Of a stretch of 64,000 nt of DNA, positions 36,901-46,805 are shown one piece after another; the stretch's first letter is position 1; every line of letters begins with the position of its first letter. Position numbers and translations under genes: made by a program. Below the pieces are notes generated by a model. The model was not told where the DNA came from. It saw nothing but the letters and a program-made list of their open reading frames with translations, and made no database searches. Location of the stretch: assembly GCA_010015655.1 (NCBI GenBank), contig ML976660.1, positions 1,351,872-1,415,871 on the forward strand, written 5' to 3'. This stretch comes from Bimuria novae-zelandiae CBS 107.79 (lineage: Eukaryota; Ascomycota; Dothideomycetes; Pleosporales; Didymosphaeriaceae).

Positions 36901-38992
36901 CCTTAGCTTCGAGAGCTATAGGCTCCTAGGTAGGAGGTAAATAGATAGACGATGTATTTAAATTAACATAATAATAGCTACTTACTCTAAGACCCGCGAT
37001 TCCCACAAGCACTTAGACTCCTAAGAGTAATTAAATACCTAAAGGCTATTACTAACGTGGCGAGAGAGCTCTAAGAAATATTAACTTAGACCTAACTAAT
37101 ATAAGCTTAATTATCTTTAGCAAACGCAAGTAAAAGTAGAAAGATCTAAATAATTTTATAATATATTTATACGCTATAGCACTAGGAGCTAAACCTTTTA
37201 TTAATTATCTTTATACATTTTTAATTAAGATTCGCTTAATACCTACTATAGATAAAATACTAAGGATCTATTAGTCTTAGCTATTACTACTATTAAGGGT
37301 AGTAAAGTAGCTTAATATATATATATTTAGTATTTAATTTTAACGCGCTATAGAGGTTAAATAGTAAGCTTTACGCGCTAAAAGAGTCTTTAAAAGACTA
37401 TAAAAATAAAGACTACTATAGACGCTAAGGTGTTACTATTAATATGGATATTTATATATAAGATTAACGAAAAAGGATACCTCTTACGGTTTAAAGCTAA
37501 ACTTGTTATTTATGGAGATCTTTAAGCTCTACTTAATAATACGTATACTACTATACTTATAATTTATAACTTTTATGCTCTTATTATAATTACTAATTAC
37601 TTTAATTTAAAGCTAAAGTAGTATAATATCCCTATTACCTTCTTAAATACTAAGATTAATTAAAAACTATATGCTAAAATACCTAAGGCGTTCCGCTATA
37701 CTAAAGGTGAGATTATGCTAGTACTCTGCATCCTATATAGCCTAAAGGAGTTACTAATCCTATAGTATAATAAACTACGTCAATAGCTTATTAAGCTAGG
37801 ACTAAAGCTAGGTAAAGGCTTTTCTTGCTTATACACGAGACTCTAACTTATCCTATTTATTTACGTTAATAATAATATTATAGCGTTTTATTAATTAAAT
37901 ACCTACCTCTATAAGTCCTTTAAGAAGAATCTAGTGGACCTATATAATATTAAAGCTATAAGAGACCTTACCTAGTTTCTTAGAATTTATATTATACGCG
38001 ATTAAGCTTTATATAAAATATAACTAGTCTAGGACGCGTTTATTAATAAGGTAAATACTTAATTTAGTATTAAAGCAATAAGTAAGACTCTAAATATTTT
38101 ACTAGTAAAAAACTAGTTACTATAGTCTACTAAGGAACCTAATTTAGCCTAAATAAAGCTTAATTAGTAACTTGTTAGCTCTTTCGTATATATTACTATT
38201 TAGGGTAAACCTAACGTTACCTAAACGCACGTCGTCTTTACCTATTACCTTACTAATCTAGGATAGTCTTATATCTTAAAGATCTAATAGACCTAGCGCT
38301 ACCTACTTAGCACGAAGGCTTTTACACTTAAAGCCTTTACTAGCGTATAAGATATAGCTAAATACTTATTTAATAATTTAATATGCCGCGATCCTTTCTT
38401 TTTTAGATTCTTTAACGCCTTATACGCTAACAAGTCTAAGACTTACTAAAGCTCTTAAGACTATACTTTTAAGTTTAGTAGACTAATAAATAACTAGAAG
38501 TTAATAGTATAACGTATGGTTATAAAATTAACTATAAAATTTAAATTACTAGCTCTATTACTTGCTAGCTTATAAATAGAAGAATAAATATAATTTTTAT
38601 ATATATTAATCTTACGCTTAATTATACGCCTACTATCTAGTATAATAATTAGTAGACTATTAGTATTATTATAAAGTAGCACGACAAGCTTTATATAAAG
38701 GTTAAATATATTAATATCTACTAGCTTTAGATTTAATAGGAAGTCGAAGCCTTACGTATTAATATTAAATAGGTCCCTACTAACTATATGCTTACTAATA
38801 GACTTATAAAAATCCTACCTAGATAGAAGTTTATTAAATTTATTAATTAACTTAACCTTATAGATATTACTAATCGTCTGAACGGCTTAAAGCAGGTAGC
38901 TATTAAGGACTATAACGCTACTTATCTAAACTAAGTCTAATTAGCTATTGTTAACCTTTACACAGCCTATAGTTAACACTAGCTAGGGGGTG

Positions 38993-39195
38993 TGTTACGG
39001 TTTATAGCTCCTACCCTGCAAGATAGTTGCTCCTACCATGGCGTGGTTGTAACTTTCCTTCTACTTATCTAGGACTAGCGTTGTTTGTGCCTGCGCACCT
39101 ATACCTTCTGTAGCTCCTAGATAGTACAACCGCAGTTCAATCCCACAATCTTCTCTACTGCGTACTGTCCGCTCAGCGCCCTGCTTACCGCGACA
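38993..39195 (+). repeat. Right LTR of Copia-B
   Basis: It is 203 bp, aligns end to end with 33715-33917, and is preceded by a G-rich polypurine tract. It is followed by the ATCTC duplication at 39196-39200, after which the GGPPS N-terminal exon resumes. Confidence 0.92.
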
Positions 39196-39200
39196 ATCTC
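39196..39200. repeat. Target-site duplication of Copia-B, right (ATCTC)
   Basis: Identical to 33710-33714. Both copies are unmutated. Confidence 0.9.
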
Positions 39201-39467
39201 TAACGCCAACTTGTAAAGAGCGTTGTCGGCGTCTTGCAAGCCTGGACTCAGAAAGTCGATAATTTTCTGGAAATGATACCGGCCATATATGGAAATTAGA
39301 TATTCATATGGACAAGTCTGATTATGCAGATTCGAAATTGAGTTTTGCTTGAGAGGAGACGTAACAGTGAGATTTTTGTGGGTCAATCTCGGAAAACCAC
39401 AAAAGAAGATGGATAGATGGCGAGAAACCATGTAAAAAATTGAAGCGAGGCTGAAAGACGCGGCCAT

Positions 39468-40117
39468 GGCAAGGGAAATACCTATACTACGGGCAAGAGT
39501 TGGTGGCTAACTATAGGTCAAATTTAGTGGAGAACTCGTCTGACCCAATGTATTTATGGTTTAAGATAGTGCCGAGAATCCACATATATGCTTTATCAGG
39601 CTTTCTGCAACTTCAGCTCGCAGTCGATTTGCGCAAGTGCAGATTATAGGGAATCAATCCGCCCCAGCGGTTCTTCCAATACGAGAGAATCGGGTTTCCC
39701 GAACGGCTAGTCATCGACCTCCTCCTTGTACATGCAGACAGTCGAGACACAGAGCAGACCTTCATTCTGTCATTGGCTCTCTTGAGCTGACACGAGATGC
39801 TTGGTATATGAAGCGTACCACATGGAAGGCTGCCGGACGAAGAAAGTTTCAGTTCCACGAATCACTTGAAGGCGTGTATTACAGGAACACCCGGAAAATC
39901 AGGCAGAGAGCATGGACCTTCATATGCAGCCTACATGGACAGACTGATAGCACGGTCCACAGCGCTTGGAGCGATACCATAGTGGGCATTGATCGAACGG
40001 CCATACCTAGTTACTTTCAGGCTGCACCGCCGAGATGCCTTCCGCACTTATTTTCGTGCCTCAAGAAATTTGAAATTTAAATTTGAAATTAGGCTTTTCC
40101 GTCAATTGGACGCAAGC
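39468..40117. other. Divergent intergenic region between GGPPS and the flavin monooxygenase
   Basis: The GGPPS (minus) and the monooxygenase (plus) start at its two ends, so this 650-bp gap should hold both promoters. Short overlapping open frames here have no recognisable content. I see no certain TATA box or palindromic Zn2Cys6 site. Confidence 0.4.
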
Positions 40118-42070
40118 ATGAATTCAGTTGGAATTGTTGGCGCAGGTCAGTCACCGCTACGACAGAATAAACCTAATTACTCACCATGATTTGTATAGGA
40201 TTGTTTGGTCTCATAACAGCAAAGATTATAATCCATGAATCTGCTGGGTTCTTTGACTCGGTCACCATTTTCGAAAAGGAAGCTGAGATTGGCGGCGTAT
40301 GGAGAGCAGGCCAAATCTATCCCGGACTTGCAAGCAACTCGCCAGCCCGCACTTATGAAATCCCTGGCTTCAAGTATCCTGAGGCCCAGCGCAAGACCGG
40401 GAGCCATGTTAGCGCCGAGAGCATCAATGCTTACCTTAAAAGCTTCTCGCGCACCTATGGTCTCGAGCATCACATCTCCTTTGAAACTCTTGTGAGTTCC
40501 ATATTCTGGGATAGAAAGACCTCCCTCTGGACTCTGTCTTTACAGCAAGGGCCAAAGACCTTTAACAAGAGCTTCAAGTTTCTTGTCATTTGTAACGGCA
40601 TGTATCATGAGCCAAATCTCCCTGGAATCGTGAGCATTTCGGATAGCTTCACTGGCAAGATGTTTCACTCGAGAAATGTAGGGGCACATTCTGTTCGAGA
40701 GCAGTTGTCAGGTTCTCTGCACAATCTAGTCGTTGGGGCCGGCAAGTCCGCGTTAGACCTAGCTACGGCACTAGCACGACAAGCATGGGCAGAATCAAAG
40801 TCGAAATGCCCGCATGTAACGCTTCTTTACCGCAAGCCGCATTGGCTGTCTCCTAGAGTAATTATTAGGAGCTCGGTGTTTTTCGAAAGAGTTATGTTCT
40901 CTCGATTCGTTGTAAGCCATATAGACGGACTTGGTTAATTGTGTTCTAGCTAACAATGGTAGAACGCATGGCTTCCTTTCAGTGAGCATCCAGATAGATT
41001 CCATCGTTGGAGTGCCCAAAGCTCCCTAGGCAAGATCTGCACTCACGCGATTTTTGCCTTGATCGAAGACGATTTCATCAAAGGCTGTGGTCAACAGGAC
41101 TTACCGTTGACGGTTCCAGACTACCCCATCAAGCAAGCGCTTTCAGGAGCACTTCATGTAGAGCCTCTAGGATACCTAAATCTTGTCCGCGACGGCAAGA
41201 TTACTATTCTTCAAGGTGAACTGAGATCGATGAAGGGCTCCACTGTTACTATTCGTACCCGCTCGAATGAACAGAAGCAGCTCAAGGTTGACAGTATTGT
41301 ATGGGCGACAGGTTATACATTGGTAATATTTCTCAGATCTTTTGCGTACATGCACTGAAATCTTTAGTCCATGCCATTCTTTTCACCGAAAACGTTGCGC
41401 GAGCTTGGTATATTGCCTGACAACGAGCCGCTGCATACATGCGACACTGCTGATCTCTCCTGTTTGAGACTATACCGTTTGTTGGTTCCGCCTAATACTA
41501 CACAGCTGAATCATACCAAGGGCCCTTTCAGAAACATTGCGTTCAATGGTTTTGCTTACAGTTTACTCAACCCCACTGTCGCTTATGTTTCTGCACACTG
41601 GATTGCCGACTATTTTTCCGGTAACCTCTACATCCCATCGTCTTCTGTTGTCCAGAAAGGTAAGCTGAAAAATTGGACCACTTTACCTCCTCGTGCGTTG
41701 ACAACGATAAGATATCGATCGATTCTATGCCTGGCAGAAAAGTACTTTTGGTGTCCATGGAGCAAAAGGTACACACATTGGCTCACATGCCACACTATTC
41801 GTCGATCGACTTATAGCGGACATGGGGCTTCGCACAGGACATGTTCATGGATTAAAGTTCAGTCCTATACGCTTTGTAAAAGAATGGTGCAGGCCAATGT
41901 ATCCACAGATATATTCTACGCTACCTGTGGAGAAAACGGTTCGAAATTCTAGTCCCCAAGTCCAAGAGCGCAATATTCAGCACAGGGAAATGTGGAAAGC
42001 TATGATGTTATTCTGCTTCACAATGTGGGGAATGCTGTTCGGACATACCCATAAAGAAAGCCACCTTTGA
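40118..42070 (+). CDS. Flavin-dependent monooxygenase (group B FMO/BVMO-like)
   Basis: Start ATG at 40118 gives MNSVGIVGAG. A 53-nt intron (40146-40198) splits the FAD-binding GAGLFG. Further introns at 40912-40962, 41323-41367 and 41660-41711 all splice in frame, giving roughly 580 residues. FEKEAEIGGVW closes the first Rossmann fold. FTGKMFHSRNVG matches the FxGxxxHxxxx fingerprint of group B flavin monooxygenases. VVGAGKSALDLA is the NAD(P)H-binding motif, and VWATGY is the conserved ATG motif. Such enzymes hydroxylate or insert oxygen into soft nucleophiles or ketones. It is not the group A epoxidase (PaxM type) that triggers indole-diterpene cyclisation, so it would act in later tailoring. 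No frame defect was found. It ends four bases from the SDR stop on the opposite strand. Confidence 0.82.
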
Positions 42071-42074
42071 TAAG

Positions 42075-43065
42075 TTACTCAATGGATATAAGGTCTTCTG
42101 ATAGAACGCTCTGTTGCTTGAGGACCCCGATTATCTCTTCCCACATTCTAGCCTGTAAATCCTCGCCCTCTGACCCACGCGCTAGCTCATACTCATGTGA
42201 AATCTTCGCCACGCACATGTAACAGCCATGACTCTCCTCGCCCTTGACGATTGTTGCATCAAGGATGCATCGTGCAGCATCCTCAGGTGACCTACCTAGA
42301 AGTGCCCAGACGCCCTTTGCAAGATACTTGACGACAACTTGGGCGTCTCGCAACAAGCCACTTTTAGTGAAGCCGGGATTCGGCGCGTTTATAACAACGC
42401 CCTTTCCAGCTGCCCTCTTGGCCAGCTCTTTGGTCCAAAGTAGACTAATCAAATTCGTTGTGGGATAACGATTTTGATTGTTGTACTTGTTCGAATCGTT
42501 GAGGGCTGCCAGCACTTGTCCTGCCGGTAATTTGCGTTCTGGGAACTTGGCCATCTCGTGGAGACCGTTGGATACGAGGCACAAGTGTGGTTTAATGTCT
42601 TCCGAAGGTCTCGTAGCTGCGGCGCGGCGGAGGTTCGAAAGCAGAAGGAACGAGAGAAGAGCAGGAGCGAGCGCGTTGACCTGAAGGTCGGATTCGTAAC
42701 CATCAGTAGTCGTGGAGAACTTGAATTTCATACTCCTGGGAAACAAGTCAGTCAGAGGAGCTCTTGGAATGTTTAGTATGCAGCTTACCTGCGTTCAAGA
42801 TAGCGATATCCACCTCTTGGCCAGCGAGTCCGTCTACGAAAGACTTAACGGAAACGAGACTTGCCTGGTCCACTTGTCGAACATCCACTTCGGTCGGCTC
42901 TGAACTTCCCTTCCTCAGCTCGGACGCTGCGGCCTGCCCGCGCTCAATGTTTCGTACGGCCAGGATGACTCGTTTAGGCTGCGACTTGAGGATTTCCAGA
43001 GCTGTCTCCAAGCCAATACCTGCATTTGCGCCAGTAATGATAACAGTACGGTTTGCGAGGTTCAC
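42075..43065 (-). pseudogene. Short-chain dehydrogenase/reductase, active-site residues lost and frame slip
   Basis: ATG at 43065 gives an SDR with the NAD(P) motif TGANAGIG and ILNAG. An intron (42739-42787, gtaagc..cccag) follows NAG. The second exon, with TTTDGYESDLQVNALAP and NAPNPGFTKSGLL, runs to TGA at 42077-42075. Joining across the intron gives GGA GTA TGA, a stop, whereas the good frame is one base away: a one-base loss. The catalytic YxxxK motif is RYPTTNL, with Asn in place of Lys, and the catalytic Ser position in VSNGLH is Asn. An extra N-terminal exon (ATG at about 43217, MGPIFEQLYSSAFG, then AQLARIP) is plausible because related SDRs start with such a leader, but its splice phase is also awkward. 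The enzyme is probably dead. Confidence 0.68.
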
Positions 43066-43217
43066 GGGTGTGATTGCTGGGATTCTCGCAAGTTGTGCCC
43101 TGAAAAATTACATCTTGTGACCTGAGTGACACGTACCCCACCAAGCAGAATGATCTTAGTGTGAAAACGCTGTTTTCCAAAAGCTGAGGAATAAAGTTGT
43201 TCGAAAATTGGCCCCAT

Positions 43218-44033
43218 AACCCCAGCCGTCACGATATTTGCCTTCTGCAGCTCTGCGGCACATGTGCATGCCTGGTGGTGTGCGCACTGTCTCACTGCCT
43301 TATCCTCAGGTCAAAGAGAACCCTTGCACATCCATGCAGATCGCAAACGATGCAAACAGGAGCACTTAGGTACATGCATCATTCGGTAAGAACCGCATGC
43401 GAGGCGGACGGACCCCAATACCAGGTTGTGCCGCTGTATTTAGCCAAACGCTAGCAAAGCGCTAGTTTTCGAGCCCGACTCCGGCCCAAGATCCCGCCCC
43501 CGGCCTGTACTAATTCACATGACCGTGTTGAGATTGTAAGATGGGGCTGCTTAACACTTAAAAACTAGAGACTGTGGCTACTCGTATCGCCGACCTAATT
43601 TACACCGGACGCTTTGTTCCGAGAGGTTGATCTGTATGCCCACACAAAATGACAGTAGGACAGCTTGGGAAGCTAAGCCTCCAAGGACATAGTGCGCAGA
43701 AAACTGTTGTGCCAGCAGTTAAGCCATGGTTCCTCTCCGCCACGCGTACCATCTCAACACCCTCGACACGAACTCGCTGCTTACCGCGCGCGCTTTCATG
43801 CCCAAGGAGGCTTACAGTACCAAGCCCGGGGTGGTTCCAAAAGTGAACGGTTGCGAAGGCAGATTCATGCAGTGTCACTACGATTTCCATGGTTATGAAT
43901 CTTGGCCCCATCGCAGCTTCTCCAAGCCACGGTATAACGCAGCACAAGAATGCTGTATCGCTACTATTTACAACTAGGTACACTATTGCACCAACATTGG
44001 CCCTTTTTGGTTGAGCACGCGTTGACTGACCGA
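43218..44033. other. Intergenic, nothing recognised
   Basis: A 145-codon minus-strand frame (44037-43600) and overlapping plus-strand frames exist, but none shows family motifs and both strands are open because stops are scarce here. I do not call a gene. Confidence 0.4.
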
Positions 44034-45985
44034 TCATTCCCGATCCCTCACCAGCACCTTACAAGGGAACCCATCTGCAGGATGCATCCCTCCCCGCTCG
44101 GTACAATACGCCCGTTCTCCATCCACACGCTTCAGATTCCTCGTTGGATGAGTAGCATCCCAATCCACATACGCATCCTTCACGTCGAACTCCGTTAGGG
44201 TTAACGCCAACAAGGTCTTCACGTTCACCATAGCAAGCGTTTGACCAATGTAATTCCTTATTCCGTGTTCAAACGGCCTCCAAGCGCCCTTGGCTGGATG
44301 CAAAGGATGTTCCGGACCCACCAGCCACCGCTCAGGCTTGAAAGCATTGGGTTCTGGCCAGTACCGAGGATTTCTGTGCAGAGCCATGTGTAAGATCCAT
44401 ACGTGACAGCCCTCTTCAGGGTAGCGGGCGCCATGCCGATCGGTAAGCTCGACGCCTGGACGACCGAGGCGCATCGAAGAAGCTGGCGCATAGACGACAA
44501 ATGTGGAGGTAAAACGTCTGCCATGCCATACAGAGTCCATCTTAGGGTGTTACTTACGACCAGCGCGTCCAACGTAGCGTACTTTTAAAAGTACGGAATA
44601 CTTAAACTCTACTTTATCTTTATTTTTATTAAAACTTGCTTACTAATAAAATATTAATTATAACACTACTTTAACTTATACTTTAAAGGTTATCTTTATA
44701 TAGTAAAGGTAAAGTCTCAGTGTTCCGTACTTTTGAAAGTACGCTACGTTGGACGCGCTGCTTACGGCGCAGCGTCTCTTTGATGACAGCAGTCGTATAT
44801 GGTAGCTTATTGAGCAGATTCGGTTTCGCCGAGATCTGTGCGGCTGCACTGGACACATCCGTTCCAAGGACCTCGTTATGCTCTTTCCGTATCAATGCCA
44901 TGGCTTCGGGATTCTTCGAGAGGAGGTAATAACAATAGCAGATGGTGGTACTGGTGCTATCGTGACCGGCGAACAGGAAGATACGAATCTGGTACGTCGC
45001 ATACCGCCTGAGAACATCATCCATCTTGTTGCTTTCAGCGTTGGTATGCGTATCTTGAAGATACGAGTCCAGTGCTAGAGAGATCACCGATCGATTCTTG
45101 TCGCCGACAGCGGCGTTCCGCTTTTCGGCGTACCTCTTGTCAAGCTCTTCTCCGATGTATCGATTATCACCCAGCTGTTGTATCTTTGAATGAGCGGTCG
45201 AACAGGGTGCCACCGCGTCCATGGGTTCACCTCGTTTCCGAAGCTGTGCCAGAATATCTGGCTTCTCATCGCGTCAGCCAGTGGGTTGGGTCCGCCCTGA
45301 TATCCAAGCTTCGAGTCTAATACGGTCCTTCCGATCAGATCGAACGTTAGTCGCAGTGTAGCTTCATCAAGAGAGAACATGTTTCCATCATCTGCCCTTG
45401 ATCTCAGCATCTCACTGTAGGTGCTCACTTCTTCTACTATCCTCGGGACAAGGCTCAAGATGTAGTTCTCGCTGAACCCCGCATTAAATGTCTTCCGCTA
45501 GGAGTTTCACTCCTTCTCTGACGTCATGAACATATGCGGACCACCGGCAAGATCCATCATGAGATCGTGAAGAAGTGGCGGCTTATCCAGGTTGTGCATT
45601 TGATTGGCCTGGATTGCAGCTTCCGGATTGGTTATTACATGCGTAGGGACACTGAGTGGCCAGAAGTCGAGATAAAACATATCGGTTTCTGGAAAGTCGC
45701 GAGAAACTGCTGTGATCATGTTGTCGATGACAGCATCGCTTGGGAGCTTTGTGACAGCGTCTTTGGCAACGAGTGAGTGGCCAAGGAACCAATTCCACTC
45801 TGGGATAGGCTAGCACGTGTTAGATTGTATTTCGTATCTCATCATTTGGGCATACGCACAAGACCTCGCTTCCGCAGTTGATCAACATATCTCCTTGCGG
45901 GCCGACCATTCGTCACAGTGTACACAACAACTGACAGATAAATGGCAGCAAAGGTTACCCCGGCTTCTGAGAGTGAGAACGCCAT
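44034..45985 (-). pseudogene. Cytochrome P450 (P450-2), multiply inactivated
   Basis: ATG at 45985 opens MAFSLSEAGV and a membrane anchor, then RRYVDQLRKRGL. An intron (gtgcgt..gctag) is followed by PIPEWNWFLGH. KLPSDA, AGHDST (I helix), KETLR (ExxR), PASSMRLGRPGVEL, FKPERW and a C-terminal domain to 44034 follow, the order of a complete fungal P450 resembling those of satratoxin/trichothecene-type clusters. Lesions: TGA at 45509-45507 and TAG at 45500-45498 replace two Trp codons just before RKTFNAGFS. A one-base slip occurs at about 45193 between PLIQRYN and RYIGEELDKRY. The heme loop reads FEHGIRNYIGQ, with Tyr (TAC) where the iron-ligating Cys (TGC) belongs. A 200-bp MITE sits at the splice donor after ETLR. 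The frame after that intron is also unclear. It cannot make an active P450. Confidence 0.85.
44561..44760. mobile_element. 200-bp MITE, hAT-like, inside P450-2
   Basis: Terminal inverted repeats of about 40 bp start CAGCGCGTCCAACGTAGCG and have a perfect mirror ending at 44760; only one or two positions differ. An 8-bp target duplication, cttacgac (44553-44560) and cttacggc (44761-44768), differs at one base by a transition. Eight-base duplications and CAG-type ends are characteristic of hAT elements. The centre is AT-rich and codes for nothing. It lies at the 5' splice site after the ExxR codons, and the duplication includes GTAAG, so both sides of the insert carry a donor-like sequence. Confidence 0.88.
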
Positions 45986-46805
45986 CGCAAGCCTTACTGA
46001 AGAGCTGTCACTACCACTTCTCCATGACGCCGTAGTATAGGTGGTAGAAGAACAACAAGCGCTCCCGCGGCAGCTGCTGCGGCAAGCCAATGGCGGGTGC
46101 GGCGCAGCTGCAGCCAGGGGCGGGCTGTGATTCCTCCCAGGGTAGGTTTTGGGATAACTCGAAGGATTTTGCAATGCAAGAGATGCACGTTAATAAGCGG
46201 GCTGGACGCGTCAGAGCGGTGCAGTCGATATATAAAAGTAAGTTCCCCAATGACCGGATAGACTGTAGACCTGTGCACTTTTCACCATCGAAACCCGACG
46301 TCCCCACGAAGTCCACACAGCTTCCGATCGCGGCCGCCTGTGCGCGAAGGAAACGAAGCACAAAGAACAAAACATTCCCAGGCCCTCCATTCACATCTTT
46401 GCCGTCGAAACAAGCTTCCGATCCGCGCGGCTATCGCGCGAAACAAATTAGCAAACCCTTGCATCCCTGACTCGGGCCCAGATGGCCCCACACACCCCAA
46501 GCCTGGTCTTCATCTCGACGGTGGATTATTCAATGGAGGCAGGTGCATTGATAGCTTATAGAATGTGGATTATTATTATGTGCTTGTGCTCTTTAACAGT
46601 GAGGAAGGGGAAGTAGCAAAGAGGAGAGACAGGCTAAAGGACGCGTTGGTAAGGTAGGCTGCGGACAACAGCGCATGCATTCAAAAAGCACGGGGATGAC
46701 GTAACGTGTATGCTAAAACCTTTTGAACAACATTGATGTTTCCACCGCGCCGCGGATATCCTCGTAGCGCTACGCACCACACCAAGTCCAACCCCAACAC
46801 GCGAT
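45986..46805. other. Intergenic boundary between dead cluster and housekeeping block
   Basis: The region is 5' of P450-2 and 3' of the Ser/Pro-rich gene. A tatataaaag word at 46231-46240 could be a TATA box for plus-strand transcription, but no recognisable gene follows. Open frames on both strands are short and unrecognised. Confidence 0.35.

Larger units (their letters stand above)
33715..39195 (+). mobile_element. Copia-type LTR retrotransposon B inserted in the GGPPS gene
   Basis: LTRs of exactly 203 bp (33715-33917 and 38993-39195) start TGT(C/T)ACGG and end CGCGACA. They are flanked by a perfect 5-bp target duplication ATCTC (33710-33714 and 39196-39200). Directly after the left LTR lies a primer-binding site, and an AGGGGG polypurine tract (38985-38990) precedes the right LTR, so the element is on the plus strand. 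The interior is heavily RIP-mutated. Around 37447-37520 the Copia reverse transcriptase block still reads YKINEKGYLLRFKAKLV followed by YGDL and a TAA where Gln is usual. The active-site VDD-like block near 37860 reads YVNN. It is not capable of coding. Confidence 0.92.
32864..39467 (-). pseudogene. Geranylgeranyl diphosphate synthase, split by Copia-B and frameshifted
   Basis: The gene runs on the minus strand from ATG at 39467 to TGA at 32866-32864. The N-terminal part (39467-39196, with CPYEYL near residue 52) is cut by the Copia element at 33715-39195. The coding sequence resumes at 33714 with the first Asp-rich motif LVDDIAD, then SELRKGRVAVHHIYG. A 67-nt intron (about 33423-33489) precedes GQDDSLVWRRDG, and KTGALFRLVGQLL follows. 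A second intron, with a tttttcag acceptor, leads to WYCQLQNDCKNVFSKD, the second metal-binding region in the QND form. GKGTLAEDLLNGEYTYP comes next. There an extra AT at 33074-33075 shifts the frame; after it the C-terminus ASEKIRTKILKVLERR continues to the stop. It resembles the cluster-type GGPPS of indole-diterpene pathways rather than a housekeeping copy. Two independent lesions make it non-functional. Confidence 0.82.

Noticed and set aside
43600..44037. 145-codon minus-strand frame between SDR and P450-2
   Set aside because: No motif, no membrane or signal pattern, and the plus strand is equally open; probably chance in a stop-poor region.
26787..45985. All frameshifts explained by sequencing error
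   Set aside because: Possible for single slips, but the Copia and MITE insertions, Trp-to-stop pairs and Cys-to-Tyr change are not error types of that kind, and the neighbouring 2.1-kb SR140 frame and the ILV2 exons are clean.
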